DNA from: Anaerolineae bacterium
GTDB taxonomy: Bacteria > Chloroflexota > Anaerolineae > B4-G1 > SLSP01
Reading direction: 5' to 3'
Length of the DNA stretch: 64,000 bases
Assembly (NCBI GenBank): GCA_026645815.1
Contig: JAPKMR010000016.1
Coordinates: 1-64,000, forward strand
Every line of letters starts with the position of its first letter. Position 1 is the stretch's first letter. Of the stretch, positions 51,167 through 61,204 are shown piece by piece. The notes below the pieces were generated by a model. The model saw only the letters and a list, made by a program, of their open reading frames with translations, was not told the DNA's origin and made no database searches. The position numbers were made by a program, and so were the translations under genes.

Positions 51167-52207
51167 TTAGTAGCGAATAGTTACCGCTGTGCCGATTTCG
51201 GCCCACTGGTACAGCTGTTGCGCCTCGTACGTACCCAAGACGATGCAGCCAAAAGAAACCGGAGTCCCCAGGTATCCCGCCCATAGGATTTGCCCACTTG
51301 GAAGTACCGGCAGCGCGTGAATGCCGTTCTCTAGCCCTCCGGACCAGTAAATGCCAAGCCAGTGCGGCATCCAGATATTCCAGGTTGAACCCCACGCATT
51401 TGGAACCTTACTCTGCACTCTGAAATCGCCAGTACGAGTATACGTGGGCGCCTTGCCGGTGGAGACCACAAAAGAGTAGACCAACCGGTCACCCTCATAG
51501 GCGTAGAGGTGCTGCTGTGAGAGATAGACATAGATATGGCGCGCCCCGCCGGTCGCCGGGTTGATGGCGTTACCTGAAAGCCGCAATACCTGTCCCACGT
51601 AGATGAGCTCCGGGTTTGTAATGCCGTTCTGTGCTGCAAGAACTGCCACCGTGGTCCCAAAGCGCGCGGCGATACTGCTCAAACTGTCGCCAGGCCTGAC
51701 TGTATAAGTTCCCGTTGTGGGTGCTGGTGTGCCCGGCGTATTTGCCCCACCAGGAATAATCAGTTTTTGCCCTACATAGATCAGGTTGGCGCTGGCAAGA
51801 CCGTTTGCCTGTACCAACGCCCATGAGCTGACACCATAGCGCAACGCGATGGCGCTGAGTGTTTCTCCTGGTTGTACAGTGTGTAACCCCCCTGTGGGTG
51901 CTACCGGTTGTGTGGGCGCCGGTGCCGGCGATCCGGATGTGGGAATGATCAGCCGTTGCCCTACGTAGACGATGTCATTGGAAAGTCCATTTGCAGCCTT
52001 GATGGCGTTGACCGTCACGCCGTAACGCAGGGAGATGCGAAAGAGATTCTCTCCTGGTTGAACGGTATGGATGGTTTGCGTCTGTGAATCGGGCGCCGCC
52101 TCCACAGGAGGCGCCGCCTCCACAGGAGGCGCCGCTTCTACAGGAGCGACAAGAAGCATCTGTATCAATGCTCCTATCAACAGCAAGGTCATCCAACGCT
52201 TGATCAT
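51167..52207 (-). CDS. LysM L,D-transpeptidase (YkuD)
   Basis: A 346-residue secreted enzyme. A signal peptide (about 1-24) is followed by a PVEAAP tandem repeat, three LysM peptidoglycan-binding repeats (about 42-90, 102-150, 160-208, each beginning HTVQPGE or YTVRPGD), and a C-terminal YkuD domain (about 220-346) ending with GTPVSFGCIVL. The catalytic Cys is in SFGC; the usual residue pattern SHGCIR is changed to SFGCIV, as in several Chloroflexota homologues I recall. ATG 52207 has AGGAGG 6 bases upstream. It should crosslink or modify peptidoglycan. Confidence 0.88.
   Translation of the reverse strand: MIKRWMTLLLIGALIQMLLVAPVEAAPPVEAAPPVEAAPDSQTQTIHTVQPGENLFRISLRYGVTVNAIKAANGLSNDIVYVGQRLIIPTSGSPAPAPTQPVAPTGGLHTVQPGETLSAIALRYGVSSWALVQANGLASANLIYVGQKLIIPGGANTPGTPAPTTGTYTVRPGDSLSSIAARFGTTVAVLAAQNGITNPELIYVGQVLRLSGNAINPATGGARHIYVYLSQQHLYAYEGDRLVYSFVVSTGKAPTYTRTGDFRVQSKVPNAWGSTWNIWMPHWLGIYWSGGLENGIHALPVLPSGQILWAGYLGTPVSFGCIVLGTYEAQQLYQWAEIGTAVTIRY
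52092..52145 (-). repeat. Three-copy 18-bp tandem repeat in the L,D-transpeptidase
   Basis: GGCGCCGCCTCCACAGGA at 52092-52109, repeated at 52110-52127 and, with two changes, at 52128-52145. It encodes PVEAAP repeats next to the signal peptide. Copy number could vary by slippage. Confidence 0.85.
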
Positions 52208-52245
52208 CGCCATCCTCCTGCAAGACCAGCGAACGGGCACATTTG

Positions 52246-53697
52246 TCAGCGGGGAATGAACTCGCCGCTGCCTTCTTGCCCTAAGAAAACACCATCGCGG
52301 ACCAGTATCTCGCCACGGCGAATCGTGCTCACGACACGCCCCGTTACCGGCAAACCCTCATACGGCGTATAGCCCGCGCCACTATGGAGCGCCTCCGCGC
52401 TGATGAGACCCTCATACCCCGGATCGAAGAGCACGATATCCGCATCTGAGCCTGGCAATAGCGCACCCTTACGGGGCCACATACCGTAGATTTGCGCAGG
52501 ATTAGCAGCGAGAAGCCGCGCCACATCGGGCCAATAGATATAGCCATTGCCGATACCGTAAGTCACAGTGAGGGGCAGCAGCGTTTCCAACCCAGGCAGA
52601 CCGCCCGGAGTTTTGGTGAAATCATCCACAGCCACTTTCTGTTCACGGGTATAAGCACAGTGGTCCGTCATGAGCATATCTACCGCGCCCCCGGCGATTT
52701 GTTGCCATAGGGCCTCTGGTTCGCCCGGAACGCGTAACGGTGGTTGCAGGATATAACGCCATGGCTCACTGCCCTCATACACGCGCGAATCTAACACCAG
52801 ATATTGTGGTCCCGTCTCGCAGAAAGCGACCTGTCCCTCCGCGCGCGCCCGGGCTACCAGCGCAGACGTGCGCGCGCTGGAATTGTGGGCGATAACCACC
52901 GGTGCATTGACTTCTTTTGCCAGGAAGAGCACCCGCGCTGCAGCTTCATGCTCCGCCAGTGCGGGGCGTGCCATGGCATGATAGCGCCAACCCGTCTCCT
53001 GCGCCGCGATAAGGGCTTGCGTCTGTGCTGTCACCAGGGCATCGTTCTCACAATGGACGAGTGTCATCAACCCGTAGCGCCCTGCGGCTTCGAGCAGGCG
53101 TAGCAGGGTGGCATCATCGGCATAGTAATTGGGGCGGTAGGTGGTGTAGAGTTTGATGCTGGTCGTGCCCAGCTCCTCCAGCACGCCCAACTCATCTTCC
53201 TGTCCGGGCGGCAGGTCGGTGATCATCACATGAAAAGTGGTATCAATGACTGAGGGCGCAGTCTCTCGCAGACGTTGCTCCACAGCTTCCTGCAGCGTTT
53301 GTCCCTTGAACTGCGTGGCAAAATCAATGAGTGTGGTGACACCGCCAAAAGCTGCCGCCCGGCTTTCGACAAACCAGCTGTCGGGTGTCTTATAGATCCC
53401 GGTGTCGAGTTCGATATGGACGTGGGGGTCAATCACGCCGGGCAAGACCAGTAGTCCGGTTGCGTCAATGACTTCCAATTCCCCGGACCCCGCATCGGCT
53501 TTGCCCCGTGTTAGAGTAGCCTCTGTTGGGGTGGGGATGCTCACTGCCTCGAGCGGATTCGCACCCGGAAGCAGGTCGGCAAGGTCGGCGCCAATGGCGC
53601 GGATAGTTTCACCGGCAATCAATACATCCGCATCGAGCATGGCCTCTGGGGTCACCACCGTGCCTCCGCGAATTAACAGCATCCGTTCTGTGCTCAT
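52246..53697 (-). CDS. Dihydropyrimidinase/hydantoinase-type amidohydrolase
   Basis: A 483-residue cyclic amidohydrolase. The metal-binding HxH is in PGVIDPHVHIEL (about residues 92-103), the bridging carboxylated lysine in TSIKLYTTY (about 190), then HCEND, AHNSSA and TDHCAY complete the set of ligands. It should hydrolyse a cyclic amide such as hydantoin, dihydropyrimidine or allantoin. AAGGAG precedes the ATG. The L,D-transpeptidase starts 38 bases downstream. In E. coli a hydantoinase (hyuA/ygeZ) is encoded in the same region as xdhD, so a metabolic link is plausible. Confidence 0.88.
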   Translation of the reverse strand: MSTERMLLIRGGTVVTPEAMLDADVLIAGETIRAIGADLADLLPGANPLEAVSIPTPTEATLTRGKADAGSGELEVIDATGLLVLPGVIDPHVHIELDTGIYKTPDSWFVESRAAAFGGVTTLIDFATQFKGQTLQEAVEQRLRETAPSVIDTTFHVMITDLPPGQEDELGVLEELGTTSIKLYTTYRPNYYADDATLLRLLEAAGRYGLMTLVHCENDALVTAQTQALIAAQETGWRYHAMARPALAEHEAAARVLFLAKEVNAPVVIAHNSSARTSALVARARAEGQVAFCETGPQYLVLDSRVYEGSEPWRYILQPPLRVPGEPEALWQQIAGGAVDMLMTDHCAYTREQKVAVDDFTKTPGGLPGLETLLPLTVTYGIGNGYIYWPDVARLLAANPAQIYGMWPRKGALLPGSDADIVLFDPGYEGLISAEALHSGAGYTPYEGLPVTGRVVSTIRRGEILVRDGVFLGQEGSGEFIPR

Positions 53698-53778
53698 CTG
53701 TGTCTCCTTTTGGAAAGGATGTTTCTTTTAATTGTACTCAGTTTTGCGATTTGGGGAAGGGATAGCGCGCCAATCAGT

Positions 53779-53806
53779 TTGACAGTCGCTTTAGCCGTGA
53801 CATAAT
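53779..53806 (+). promoter_or_regulatory. Promoter of the GT39 gene, apparently leaderless
   Basis: TTGACA (53779-53784), a 16-bp spacer and CATAAT (53801-53806). The expected start falls about 2 bases before ATG 53815, and there is no Shine-Dalgarno sequence. Confidence 0.7.
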
Positions 53807-53814
53807 GCGCAACG

Positions 53815-55740
53815 ATGAAACAAAACACCCGTGCTTGGGTTGAGCGGATATCTGTTATGGCGGCGCTGCTCCTTTTCTGGGGCGTGGCGCTGTGGCGTTT
53901 GGGCGCACCGAGTCTCTGGTACGACGAGCTCTTCAACGTCAACCTGATTCTAGGGTACGATCTTCCCGGCATGTTTGCGGTGCTCCGCACGCAGCAACCC
54001 TATCCGCCGCTCTACTATCTCCTTCTTAAAGGCTGGGCTGCTTTGGTGGGCGCCCGTCCATATGCTCCTGGTCTTGAACCCGGCTCCGGCCTCGAGTTTC
54101 TCCTGCGTTTCCCCAGTGTGCTCGCAGGTGTAGTTACGTTGGCGCTGCTCGTGCCTCTTGGGCGTAGGTCACGCATCTCTGGCGCGGCTTTTCTTCCCTG
54201 GTTGTTGGCGTTGCACCCCATGTTCCTGTGGTACGCCCGCGATGCTCGATTGTATGCGCTGTGGGTGCTGCTCACACTTGCTGCGATTTATGCCCTAATG
54301 GCGCGGCGTCGCTGGCTTTGGTGGGGCGCGGCGACAGCGGCATTGCTCACGCATTATTTTGCGCTCTTCCCTCTGGCAGGCGCTGCGGCAGTTGCTTTCC
54401 TGACCGGCAATCTGAACCCTACTTCCCCAACCGGCGTGCGCTGGCGTTGGCCGAGAAACCTCATCACGCTTGGAGCGCCGTTTCTTTTCCTGTTAGCATG
54501 GATGCTCGTTGCCTTGCGCGTCACACTGGGTTTCCAGAGCTTTGGCACCGGCAGCCCTCCTGATAGTGCGACGTTCTTGGGCATCGCAGGTCCCGACTTG
54601 CTGACCGCGCGCGTTTTCCTTGAGCCTCTGGGCCATGCCTTGAATTCCTGGTGGGGCTACGGCTTGCTGGGTATGGCATTGCTGGGGCTGATGTTACGCG
54701 CGTGGAAGGCGCCGTCGCGCGATGGAATCTGCCTGGGGGCAGCGGGTCTGGGCGCGGCGGCGACCTTTGTCAGTTGGCAGTTGCGTCCTGTGCAACATGT
54801 CCGCTATCTCGTATGGTTACTGCCCCTTTTGGCGCTGGGACTGGCGGGTTTGGTGAGCACACTTTTCGGAAACCGGCGAACGGCAGCGCGGTGGGCGCTT
54901 GTGGTGCTCGGTCTGCCGGTGCTCCTGTGGGGTGCGCGGCAATCCCAGGTTTTCATGACCGCGGCGCGCACGGTTTGGTATCCTGATTTCCGCGATACGG
55001 TGCGGTTGCTCAACGAACGTGCGCTCTCCGGCGATGGCGGTATCGCAGTGGCTGCGCACGGCACGGAGATTTTCACCGCCTATCGTAGCCCGGTCGCTTT
55101 CATTCCGGGTCCAACCATTGGTGAGCGGATGCAGCCCGAAGCGGCAGCGCGTTTGGCGAGCCTGCAACGGAGCAACGGTGGGCGCGTCTGGACCTTGTTG
55201 TACCAGGATGAGGCCGTGGATCCAGGGCAGGTGTTGATTGGCACGTTGGAGGCAGCTGGCGGCTACCGGGTGGAGATGGGCTACAGCCGTGAGCTGCGGC
55301 TCTATGCCTATGCCCTTCCCGAAGCCGCGAGCATCTCGCCATTAGCGCCGCAATACCCACTGGAGAGCACTTTTGAGGGTGGGGTGGCGTTGCATGGGTG
55401 GTCCTTGCACCGTGAGGAGCGTCTTGTGTCGGTTTATCTCTTCTGGGAGTTATTGACCCCACAGACCGAGGCATGGATGGGAGCGGTGCATCTGGCGCCG
55501 AATGCGACTTCAGCGCCCACCGTGCAGCGGGATAAGCTCGCTCTGAGCGATTACTGGACGCTGCCCGACTTGCCTGTTGGCGAGATTCTGCCCGATCGTT
55601 ATGAGATGGTCATCCCTTCTGATTTGCCTCCGGGGGTCTATCAGCTCTTTGCCTTGCTCTACGCGCCCGAATCGGGTCAACGCCTGCCGTTGACTACCGG
55701 CGTAGACCGTCTCTATCTTGGCGATTTCGAGTGGCAATAA
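53815..55740 (+). CDS. GT39-like membrane glycosyltransferase
   Basis: A 641-residue protein with about 10 to 12 membrane helices in the first 390 residues and a soluble C-terminal domain of about 230 residues. SLWYDELFNVNL after the first helix carries the Asp-Glu pair that is the catalytic-base/ligand motif of GT39/ArnT-type enzymes, and YPPLYYLLLKGW matches the second conserved loop. Such enzymes transfer sugars from polyprenyl carriers at the outer face of the membrane. The acceptor is unknown. It is divergent from the hydantoinase. Confidence 0.82.
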   Translation: MKQNTRAWVERISVMAALLLFWGVALWRLGAPSLWYDELFNVNLILGYDLPGMFAVLRTQQPYPPLYYLLLKGWAALVGARPYAPGLEPGSGLEFLLRFPSVLAGVVTLALLVPLGRRSRISGAAFLPWLLALHPMFLWYARDARLYALWVLLTLAAIYALMARRRWLWWGAATAALLTHYFALFPLAGAAAVAFLTGNLNPTSPTGVRWRWPRNLITLGAPFLFLLAWMLVALRVTLGFQSFGTGSPPDSATFLGIAGPDLLTARVFLEPLGHALNSWWGYGLLGMALLGLMLRAWKAPSRDGICLGAAGLGAAATFVSWQLRPVQHVRYLVWLLPLLALGLAGLVSTLFGNRRTAARWALVVLGLPVLLWGARQSQVFMTAARTVWYPDFRDTVRLLNERALSGDGGIAVAAHGTEIFTAYRSPVAFIPGPTIGERMQPEAAARLASLQRSNGGRVWTLLYQDEAVDPGQVLIGTLEAAGGYRVEMGYSRELRLYAYALPEAASISPLAPQYPLESTFEGGVALHGWSLHREERLVSVYLFWELLTPQTEAWMGAVHLAPNATSAPTVQRDKLALSDYWTLPDLPVGEILPDRYEMVIPSDLPPGVYQLFALLYAPESGQRLPLTTGVDRLYLGDFEWQ

Positions 55741-55754
55741 CCCATTTGGGAAGA

Positions 55755-55862
55755 TGCTTTTTGGACGCGGCGCCGTAACCGGCGCCGCGTCCAAAAAGCA
55801 CTTTTCTAACACGCCCTATAGGGGCGTTTGAGATTGCCGCCCCCGGCGTGAAATACGCCCCC
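55755..55862. repeat. Palindromic repeat with MITE right half (copy 12)
   Basis: A perfect palindrome (55755-55800, 21-bp arms) has a TAAC tetraloop (GTTA on the minus strand). The right side (CACTTTTCTAACACGCCC ... GAGATTGCCGCCCCC) is almost identical to 8222-8269 in the MITE at 8122, yet the palindrome arms share little sequence with that copy. The left MITE end is missing. Confidence 0.75.
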
Positions 55863-55874
55863 CTCAACTGCAGT

Positions 55875-55902
55875 TTGCTCTATGGGTGCTTTGGTGTATT
55901 AT
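55875..55902 (+). promoter_or_regulatory. Promoter of eno
   Basis: TTGCTC (55875-55880), a 16-bp spacer and TATTAT (55897-55902). It gives a leader of about 70 bases. Confidence 0.6.
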
Positions 55903-55976
55903 TGTCTAGGCATTGCAATATGACAAAGCGCCAGATGCGCTTTACGCTGAAATTTGATAACCACTAAGGAGGTTAA

Positions 55977-57263
<1,287 letters not shown>

Positions 57264-57290
57264 CGCACAGGACTCCAGCATCATCAAAAA

Positions 57291-57326
57291 CAATCAGCGA
57301 GCCAATCTGGCTCGCTGATTGTTTTC
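57291..57326. terminator. Bidirectional terminator between eno and the serine hydrolase gene
   Basis: The arms CAATCAGCGAGCC (57291-57303) and GGCTCGCTGATTG (57309-57321) form a 13-bp stem with a short loop. TTTT follows on the plus strand and an A run (57286-57290) precedes it, giving a T tract on the minus strand too. It serves both convergent genes. Confidence 0.85.
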
Positions 57327-57376
57327 CGCAAGTTGGAATTTCAAAACTGTCCTATCTATTGGGATCTCGTTGTCTT

Positions 57377-58411
57377 TTATGCGCTTGTGAGATAGGCGTC
57401 CAATGCACGAGCAACGGGCCAGGCGGCGCTATCTGTGTTGCCGATGACGGTGAGCAACCGCTTTGTGGTGGGATAGACGCGTGAGAGAAAACTCACACCC
57501 GGATCCTCGCCCATCACGTAATAAGCATTCACAACCCCTGCTTGATGTTTTAACCAGATGCCGTAGCCATAGCCGTTGTCATCATCCTCAGTTGCCTGTA
57601 GCGTAAGCATCCGCGCCACCATCTCTGGGGACAGCAGACGATGCTCATAGAATGCCTCCCAGAAGCGCGCCATATCTGCCGCGGTGGTGAATGCGCCGCC
57701 ATCCGGTTGCCCGAAAGCCGGCACTGCGAAGATATTGGTGTACCAGGAGCCATTCTCTCCCTCGATATAGCCATAGGCAGTACGCTCCGGCAATGCGTGC
57801 ATTGGGAAATAACCGCTGCTTGCCATTCCGGCGGGCACGAGCACATTTTCTGTAACATAGTCTACATAGCGTTGCCCGGTCATGGCTTCGATAATCACTC
57901 CCAACAGCACGTAGCCGCCGTTATTGTAAGAGAAGCGCATCCCCGGTGCGAACTTCATCGGCTGATGTTGGAAAAGCGGGAGCAGGTCGCGTGGGCCACG
58001 TAAGGTGTAAACGGGTGTCTTCTCCCACATCGCTTCGAAGTCATCCATAAACTCTTCGTCGAAGTAATCCGGTGCCCCAGAGGTGTGTGTGAGCAAATGG
58101 TGGATGGTAATACCGGGATCGAAGTGCGGAAAATCCGCGTCCGCCAGATCAAGCAACCGGGAATCGAAGCCCAACCGTCCCCGCTCTACCAGTTGGCAGA
58201 TTGCGACAGCGGTGAAGACCTTGCTCCCGGAAGCTACACCGAAGCGGGTCTCTGGCGTATTGGGCAGGCGCTCGGCGCGGTTGGCATACCCATAGCCTTG
58301 CGTGAAAACGCTGTTTCCCGCCTCGTGTACAGAGATGACACCGGTGAACGCGGGCGTGATGCTTTCTACAATTTGCGCGATCGTTTCAGGCTCAAGAGTC
58401 ATAGCAGGCAT
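57377..58411 (-). CDS. Serine hydrolase (class C beta-lactamase-like)
   Basis: A 344-residue penicillin-binding-protein-like hydrolase. The SxxK motif is Ser61-Gly-Ser-Lys64 (VASGSKVF), the YxN motif is in RFSYNNGGY (about residue 165), and a C-terminal third motif is less clear. No signal peptide is visible, so it is probably cytosolic and acts as an esterase or D-aminopeptidase-like enzyme. AAAGGAG precedes the ATG. It lies upstream of nothing obvious; the LysM-CAP gene lies 52 bases away on the same strand. Confidence 0.85.
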   Translation of the reverse strand: MPAMTLEPETIAQIVESITPAFTGVISVHEAGNSVFTQGYGYANRAERLPNTPETRFGVASGSKVFTAVAICQLVERGRLGFDSRLLDLADADFPHFDPGITIHHLLTHTSGAPDYFDEEFMDDFEAMWEKTPVYTLRGPRDLLPLFQHQPMKFAPGMRFSYNNGGYVLLGVIIEAMTGQRYVDYVTENVLVPAGMASSGYFPMHALPERTAYGYIEGENGSWYTNIFAVPAFGQPDGGAFTTAADMARFWEAFYEHRLLSPEMVARMLTLQATEDDDNGYGYGIWLKHQAGVVNAYYVMGEDPGVSFLSRVYPTTKRLLTVIGNTDSAAWPVARALDAYLTSA

Positions 58412-58463
58412 AGCTCCTTTTTAGGAATTCTCCCGTGGCAGCCCATTGCTTTTCGTCAGAGCT

Positions 58464-59666
58464 TTACTGCGGACGGCCAAAATCTGCAATGAAGTAATAG
58501 CTCCCCAGGTGATTGGGCACGACGGCGATTCCAATCTCTGTGACCCAGGTGCTCAGAATTGTGCGCCGGTGCCAGTCATCTGGCGGCACTTCATCCATCC
58601 ACCAGAAGACGGCTTGTTGCGGTGTCTTGCTGTAGACGATGCACTCCGCCGCGCCCACAGCCGGATAGCCTGCACGGAGCACCCGCATCTTCACGGTCGA
58701 GCCATCTGAGCCGGTGTGGTTGCAGGAACCACGCTGCTGGCAATCTAATCCATGCAGATAAGCGGCTTGAGCCAGGGTGTCGTTCCAGGTGAAAGGACCC
58801 AGTCCCGCCGCGGCGCGTTCAGCGTTGATCAGGGCAAAGACTTCTGCGGGCCAATTGGCAATCTCGGCAGGCGCAGTGATGCCGGGCGGCGGCGCCGCTG
58901 GCGCCGGTGTCACGGGTGTCGGCGCTATGGCAACGGCTTCGGGCGTGGGCGTGCTGACTGCGGCTATAGTGGAGGGGGAATCTGTGAGCGCCGGCGCGGG
59001 TGCCGGCGGCGCAGCGGCGATTGCAGCATTGACAGTGTCGGCGCTGCGTGCCGCGATTTCCGCCGGGACCTCCAGGGGCAGAATCAGCGCTTGTCCGATG
59101 GAAAGCACATCTGCATCGGTGAGTTCGTTGACCGCGACCAGCGCGACGAAATCCAACCCGTAGCGATTGGCAATGCCGGTGAGCGTGTCGCCGCTCAACA
59201 CTTCGTAGGCGACCCAGAATGGCGATGCCCCGCGCCAGGCCTCAGTCGCCGGAATAGCCAGCGTTTGCCCAGCATAGAGGTCAGTGGCGGCGCCCATCTT
59301 ATTCGCCATCTGGATGGCTGCCATAGGTAAATTGTAACGCATGGCGAGTGCCAGGAGCGTATCACCGGGCTGGATGGTCGTGGTTGTGCTGGTGGGAGGT
59401 GGTTCTGCCGGTGCAGTCTCGGGCGTGATGACCGCTTCCGTGGCGGCAGCACTAACCGCTTCGGTGATGACGATGTCCGGCACCGGCGTAGGAGTGACAG
59501 TCGGCAGGTTCAGATAGGTAAGCGTGGCTGTGGGTGGCTGTGCTACAGCCTCCATGGTGGCAGGCGCCTGTGGGTTTGACGCCTGTTTCGTGCAGGCGCT
59601 GGCCCAGAGCAGTGCCGGCGCCAGAGCCAGCAGAACCCAAATTCTTGAGCGGTGCTTTGCATTCAC
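58464..59666 (-). CDS. LysM-CAP domain lipoprotein
   Basis: A 400-residue surface protein. After a short basic start (NAKHRSR) and hydrophobic segment, ALLWASAC gives a likely lipobox cysteine. Two LysM repeats (TTIQPGDTLLALAMRYNLP and YEVLSGDTLTGIANRYGLD) are followed by an Ala/Pro/Thr-rich linker and a C-terminal CAP/SCP domain (ALINAERAAAGLGPFTWND, NHTGSDG, ECIVYS, WHRRTILSTW). GTG 59666 gives the best signal sequence and sits 6 bases after a TATAGT box on the minus strand, so the mRNA may be leaderless; TTG 59693 is an alternative. Confidence 0.83.
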   Translation of the reverse strand: MNAKHRSRIWVLLALAPALLWASACTKQASNPQAPATMEAVAQPPTATLTYLNLPTVTPTPVPDIVITEAVSAAATEAVITPETAPAEPPPTSTTTTIQPGDTLLALAMRYNLPMAAIQMANKMGAATDLYAGQTLAIPATEAWRGASPFWVAYEVLSGDTLTGIANRYGLDFVALVAVNELTDADVLSIGQALILPLEVPAEIAARSADTVNAAIAAAPPAPAPALTDSPSTIAAVSTPTPEAVAIAPTPVTPAPAAPPPGITAPAEIANWPAEVFALINAERAAAGLGPFTWNDTLAQAAYLHGLDCQQRGSCNHTGSDGSTVKMRVLRAGYPAVGAAECIVYSKTPQQAVFWWMDEVPPDDWHRRTILSTWVTEIGIAVVPNHLGSYYFIADFGRPQ

Positions 59667-59706
59667 ATGCTCACTATACCTGAAGTTGCGCAAAACGCGA
59701 GAAGTT

Positions 59707-59888
59707 GTAACTGTTCAGCATTCCCCTGCTTGTCACAATAAGGAGCGGCTGAATCGCCGCCTCAGGCTAAAGCCACGATTTGAGAGGAGTGTTTTTGGGG
59801 CGCGCTTCACGCGCCCCAAAAACACAAGCACCAATCCTCTTCGCCTGTTTGCAGAATCTCTTTTGGTTCTCTTCAATAATCTGTCACA
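59707..59888. repeat. Palindromic repeat with B and D modules (copy 13)
   Basis: The palindrome (59789-59825, 16-bp arms GTGTTTTTGGGGCGCG) has a CTTCA centre (GAA on the minus strand). On one side (59707-59777) lies a reverse-oriented B module beginning GTAACTGTTCAGC; on the other (59826-59888) lies the D module seen next to copy 5. It shows that one palindrome class combines with different flanks. Confidence 0.8.
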
Positions 59889-59896
59889 CGCCCCTG

Positions 59897-59925
59897 TTTC
59901 CAGCTTTCCACATCCGTTGTACAAT
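59897..59925 (+). promoter_or_regulatory. Promoter of the FAD oxidoreductase gene
   Basis: TTTCCA (59897-59902), a 17-bp spacer and TACAAT (59920-59925), 39 bases before ATG 59964. Confidence 0.6.
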
Positions 59926-59963
59926 AAAGGCGTCCGGTGATCCATCGTGGAAGGAGCAGCCCT

Positions 59964-61157
59964 ATGAAGTGCGTAATTATCGGCAGTGGTGTAGCTGGAA
60001 TGACGGCGGCGCTCGATTTGGCAAAAGCGGAGGGCGTCGAAGTAGAACTCTATACTGATGAAGCCCATTCTTACTATTATCGCCCCCAGGTGACCAATTT
60101 CCTGGCAGGCGTGATGCCCCTTGAGCGGGTCTTCTTGCACCCACTTCCCTGGTATGAGGAGCGTGGCGTGCACATGCATTTGGCTTCGCCTGTAGTGCGC
60201 CTGGAACCAGACCAAAAGCGCATTATCCTGGAGGATGGCACGGCGGTGACTTACGACAAGTTGCTGCTGACCACCGGCAGCTGTCCCTTTGTTCCACCCA
60301 TTGAGGGCGTTGAAAAAGCCGGCGTCTTCACCATCCGCACGCTTGCTGACGCGCTGACCATCAAGGACTTTGCGCCGCACTGCACTCAGGGACTGGTGGT
60401 GGGTGGTGGTTTGCTGGGGCTGGAAGCGGCACGCGCGCTCAAAGGCATGGGGCTGGAGGTCACGATTGTCGAATTCATGCCTCGCTTGATGCCAATGCAG
60501 TTGGATACGGAGGGCGCTGCGATTCTGCAGGGCTTCGTCGAAGCGCAGGGCTACCACGTTTTCCTTGGCACAGCCGCCAAAACCGTGCTTGGTGATGGTA
60601 AAGTCGAAAGCGTCCTGCTCTCGAACGGTGAAACGGTTCCCGCACAGATTATGGTGGTCGCGGCGGGTGTGCGTCCCAATAGCCGCCTGGCGCAAGAAGC
60701 GGGCTTGACCATAGACCGCGGTATCCTGGTTGATGAATGGATGCGGACGAGTGCCCCGGATGTCTACGCTGCCGGTGATGTTGCGCGCTTCCAGGGAATT
60801 TGTTGGGCTATAGTGCCCACCGCCCAGGCGCAAGCGCGTATCGCCGTCGCTAATATCCTGGGGCAGGAAGCCCGCTACGAGAACCTTGCCCCGGCGACAG
60901 CGCTCAAAGTCGCGGGTATTGATGTCAACTCTATGGGGGTGATCAATCCTCCCGACGCTTCTTGTGCAGTTTTTCAATACACAGCAGCGGATACTTCTGT
61001 CTACAGGAAGATAACTTTGCGTCAAGAGGGTAGCGATAGCGTGATTGTGGGTGCGATTACCATCAATGACAAACTGCTGGCAAAGAAACTAAGCGCGCTT
61101 ATCGAACAGCGTGCTTCCATGACTCCTGAGGAAGCTCAGAGCTTGGTAGAGGGTTGA
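59964..61157 (+). CDS. NAD(P)/FAD-dependent oxidoreductase (rubredoxin reductase/NirB-like)
   Basis: A 397-residue class I pyridine nucleotide-disulfide-family flavoprotein without a redox-active cysteine pair. The FAD-binding motif is IIGSGVAGMTAALDLA (about 4-19), the NAD(P) motif is GLVVGGGLLGLEAARALKG (about 144-162) and the second FAD motif is APDVYAAGDVA (about 268-278). The sequence is like rubredoxin reductases and the FAD part of NirB. AAGGAG precedes ATG 59964; GTG 59937 would add nine residues. The redox partner is unknown. Confidence 0.87.
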   Translation: MKCVIIGSGVAGMTAALDLAKAEGVEVELYTDEAHSYYYRPQVTNFLAGVMPLERVFLHPLPWYEERGVHMHLASPVVRLEPDQKRIILEDGTAVTYDKLLLTTGSCPFVPPIEGVEKAGVFTIRTLADALTIKDFAPHCTQGLVVGGGLLGLEAARALKGMGLEVTIVEFMPRLMPMQLDTEGAAILQGFVEAQGYHVFLGTAAKTVLGDGKVESVLLSNGETVPAQIMVVAAGVRPNSRLAQEAGLTIDRGILVDEWMRTSAPDVYAAGDVARFQGICWAIVPTAQAQARIAVANILGQEARYENLAPATALKVAGIDVNSMGVINPPDASCAVFQYTAADTSVYRKITLRQEGSDSVIVGAITINDKLLAKKLSALIEQRASMTPEEAQSLVEG

Positions 61158-61204
61158 TCCAGGGCGGTTGGTGAGGCAGGGCGTTTTCTATTTGGAGGGT
61201 TGCT

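Noticed and set aside
59733-61025. A 430-residue open frame on the minus strand
   Set aside because: It lies antiparallel to the FAD oxidoreductase, which has clear motifs, a promoter and a ribosome site. The minus-strand sequence shows no recognisable domain.
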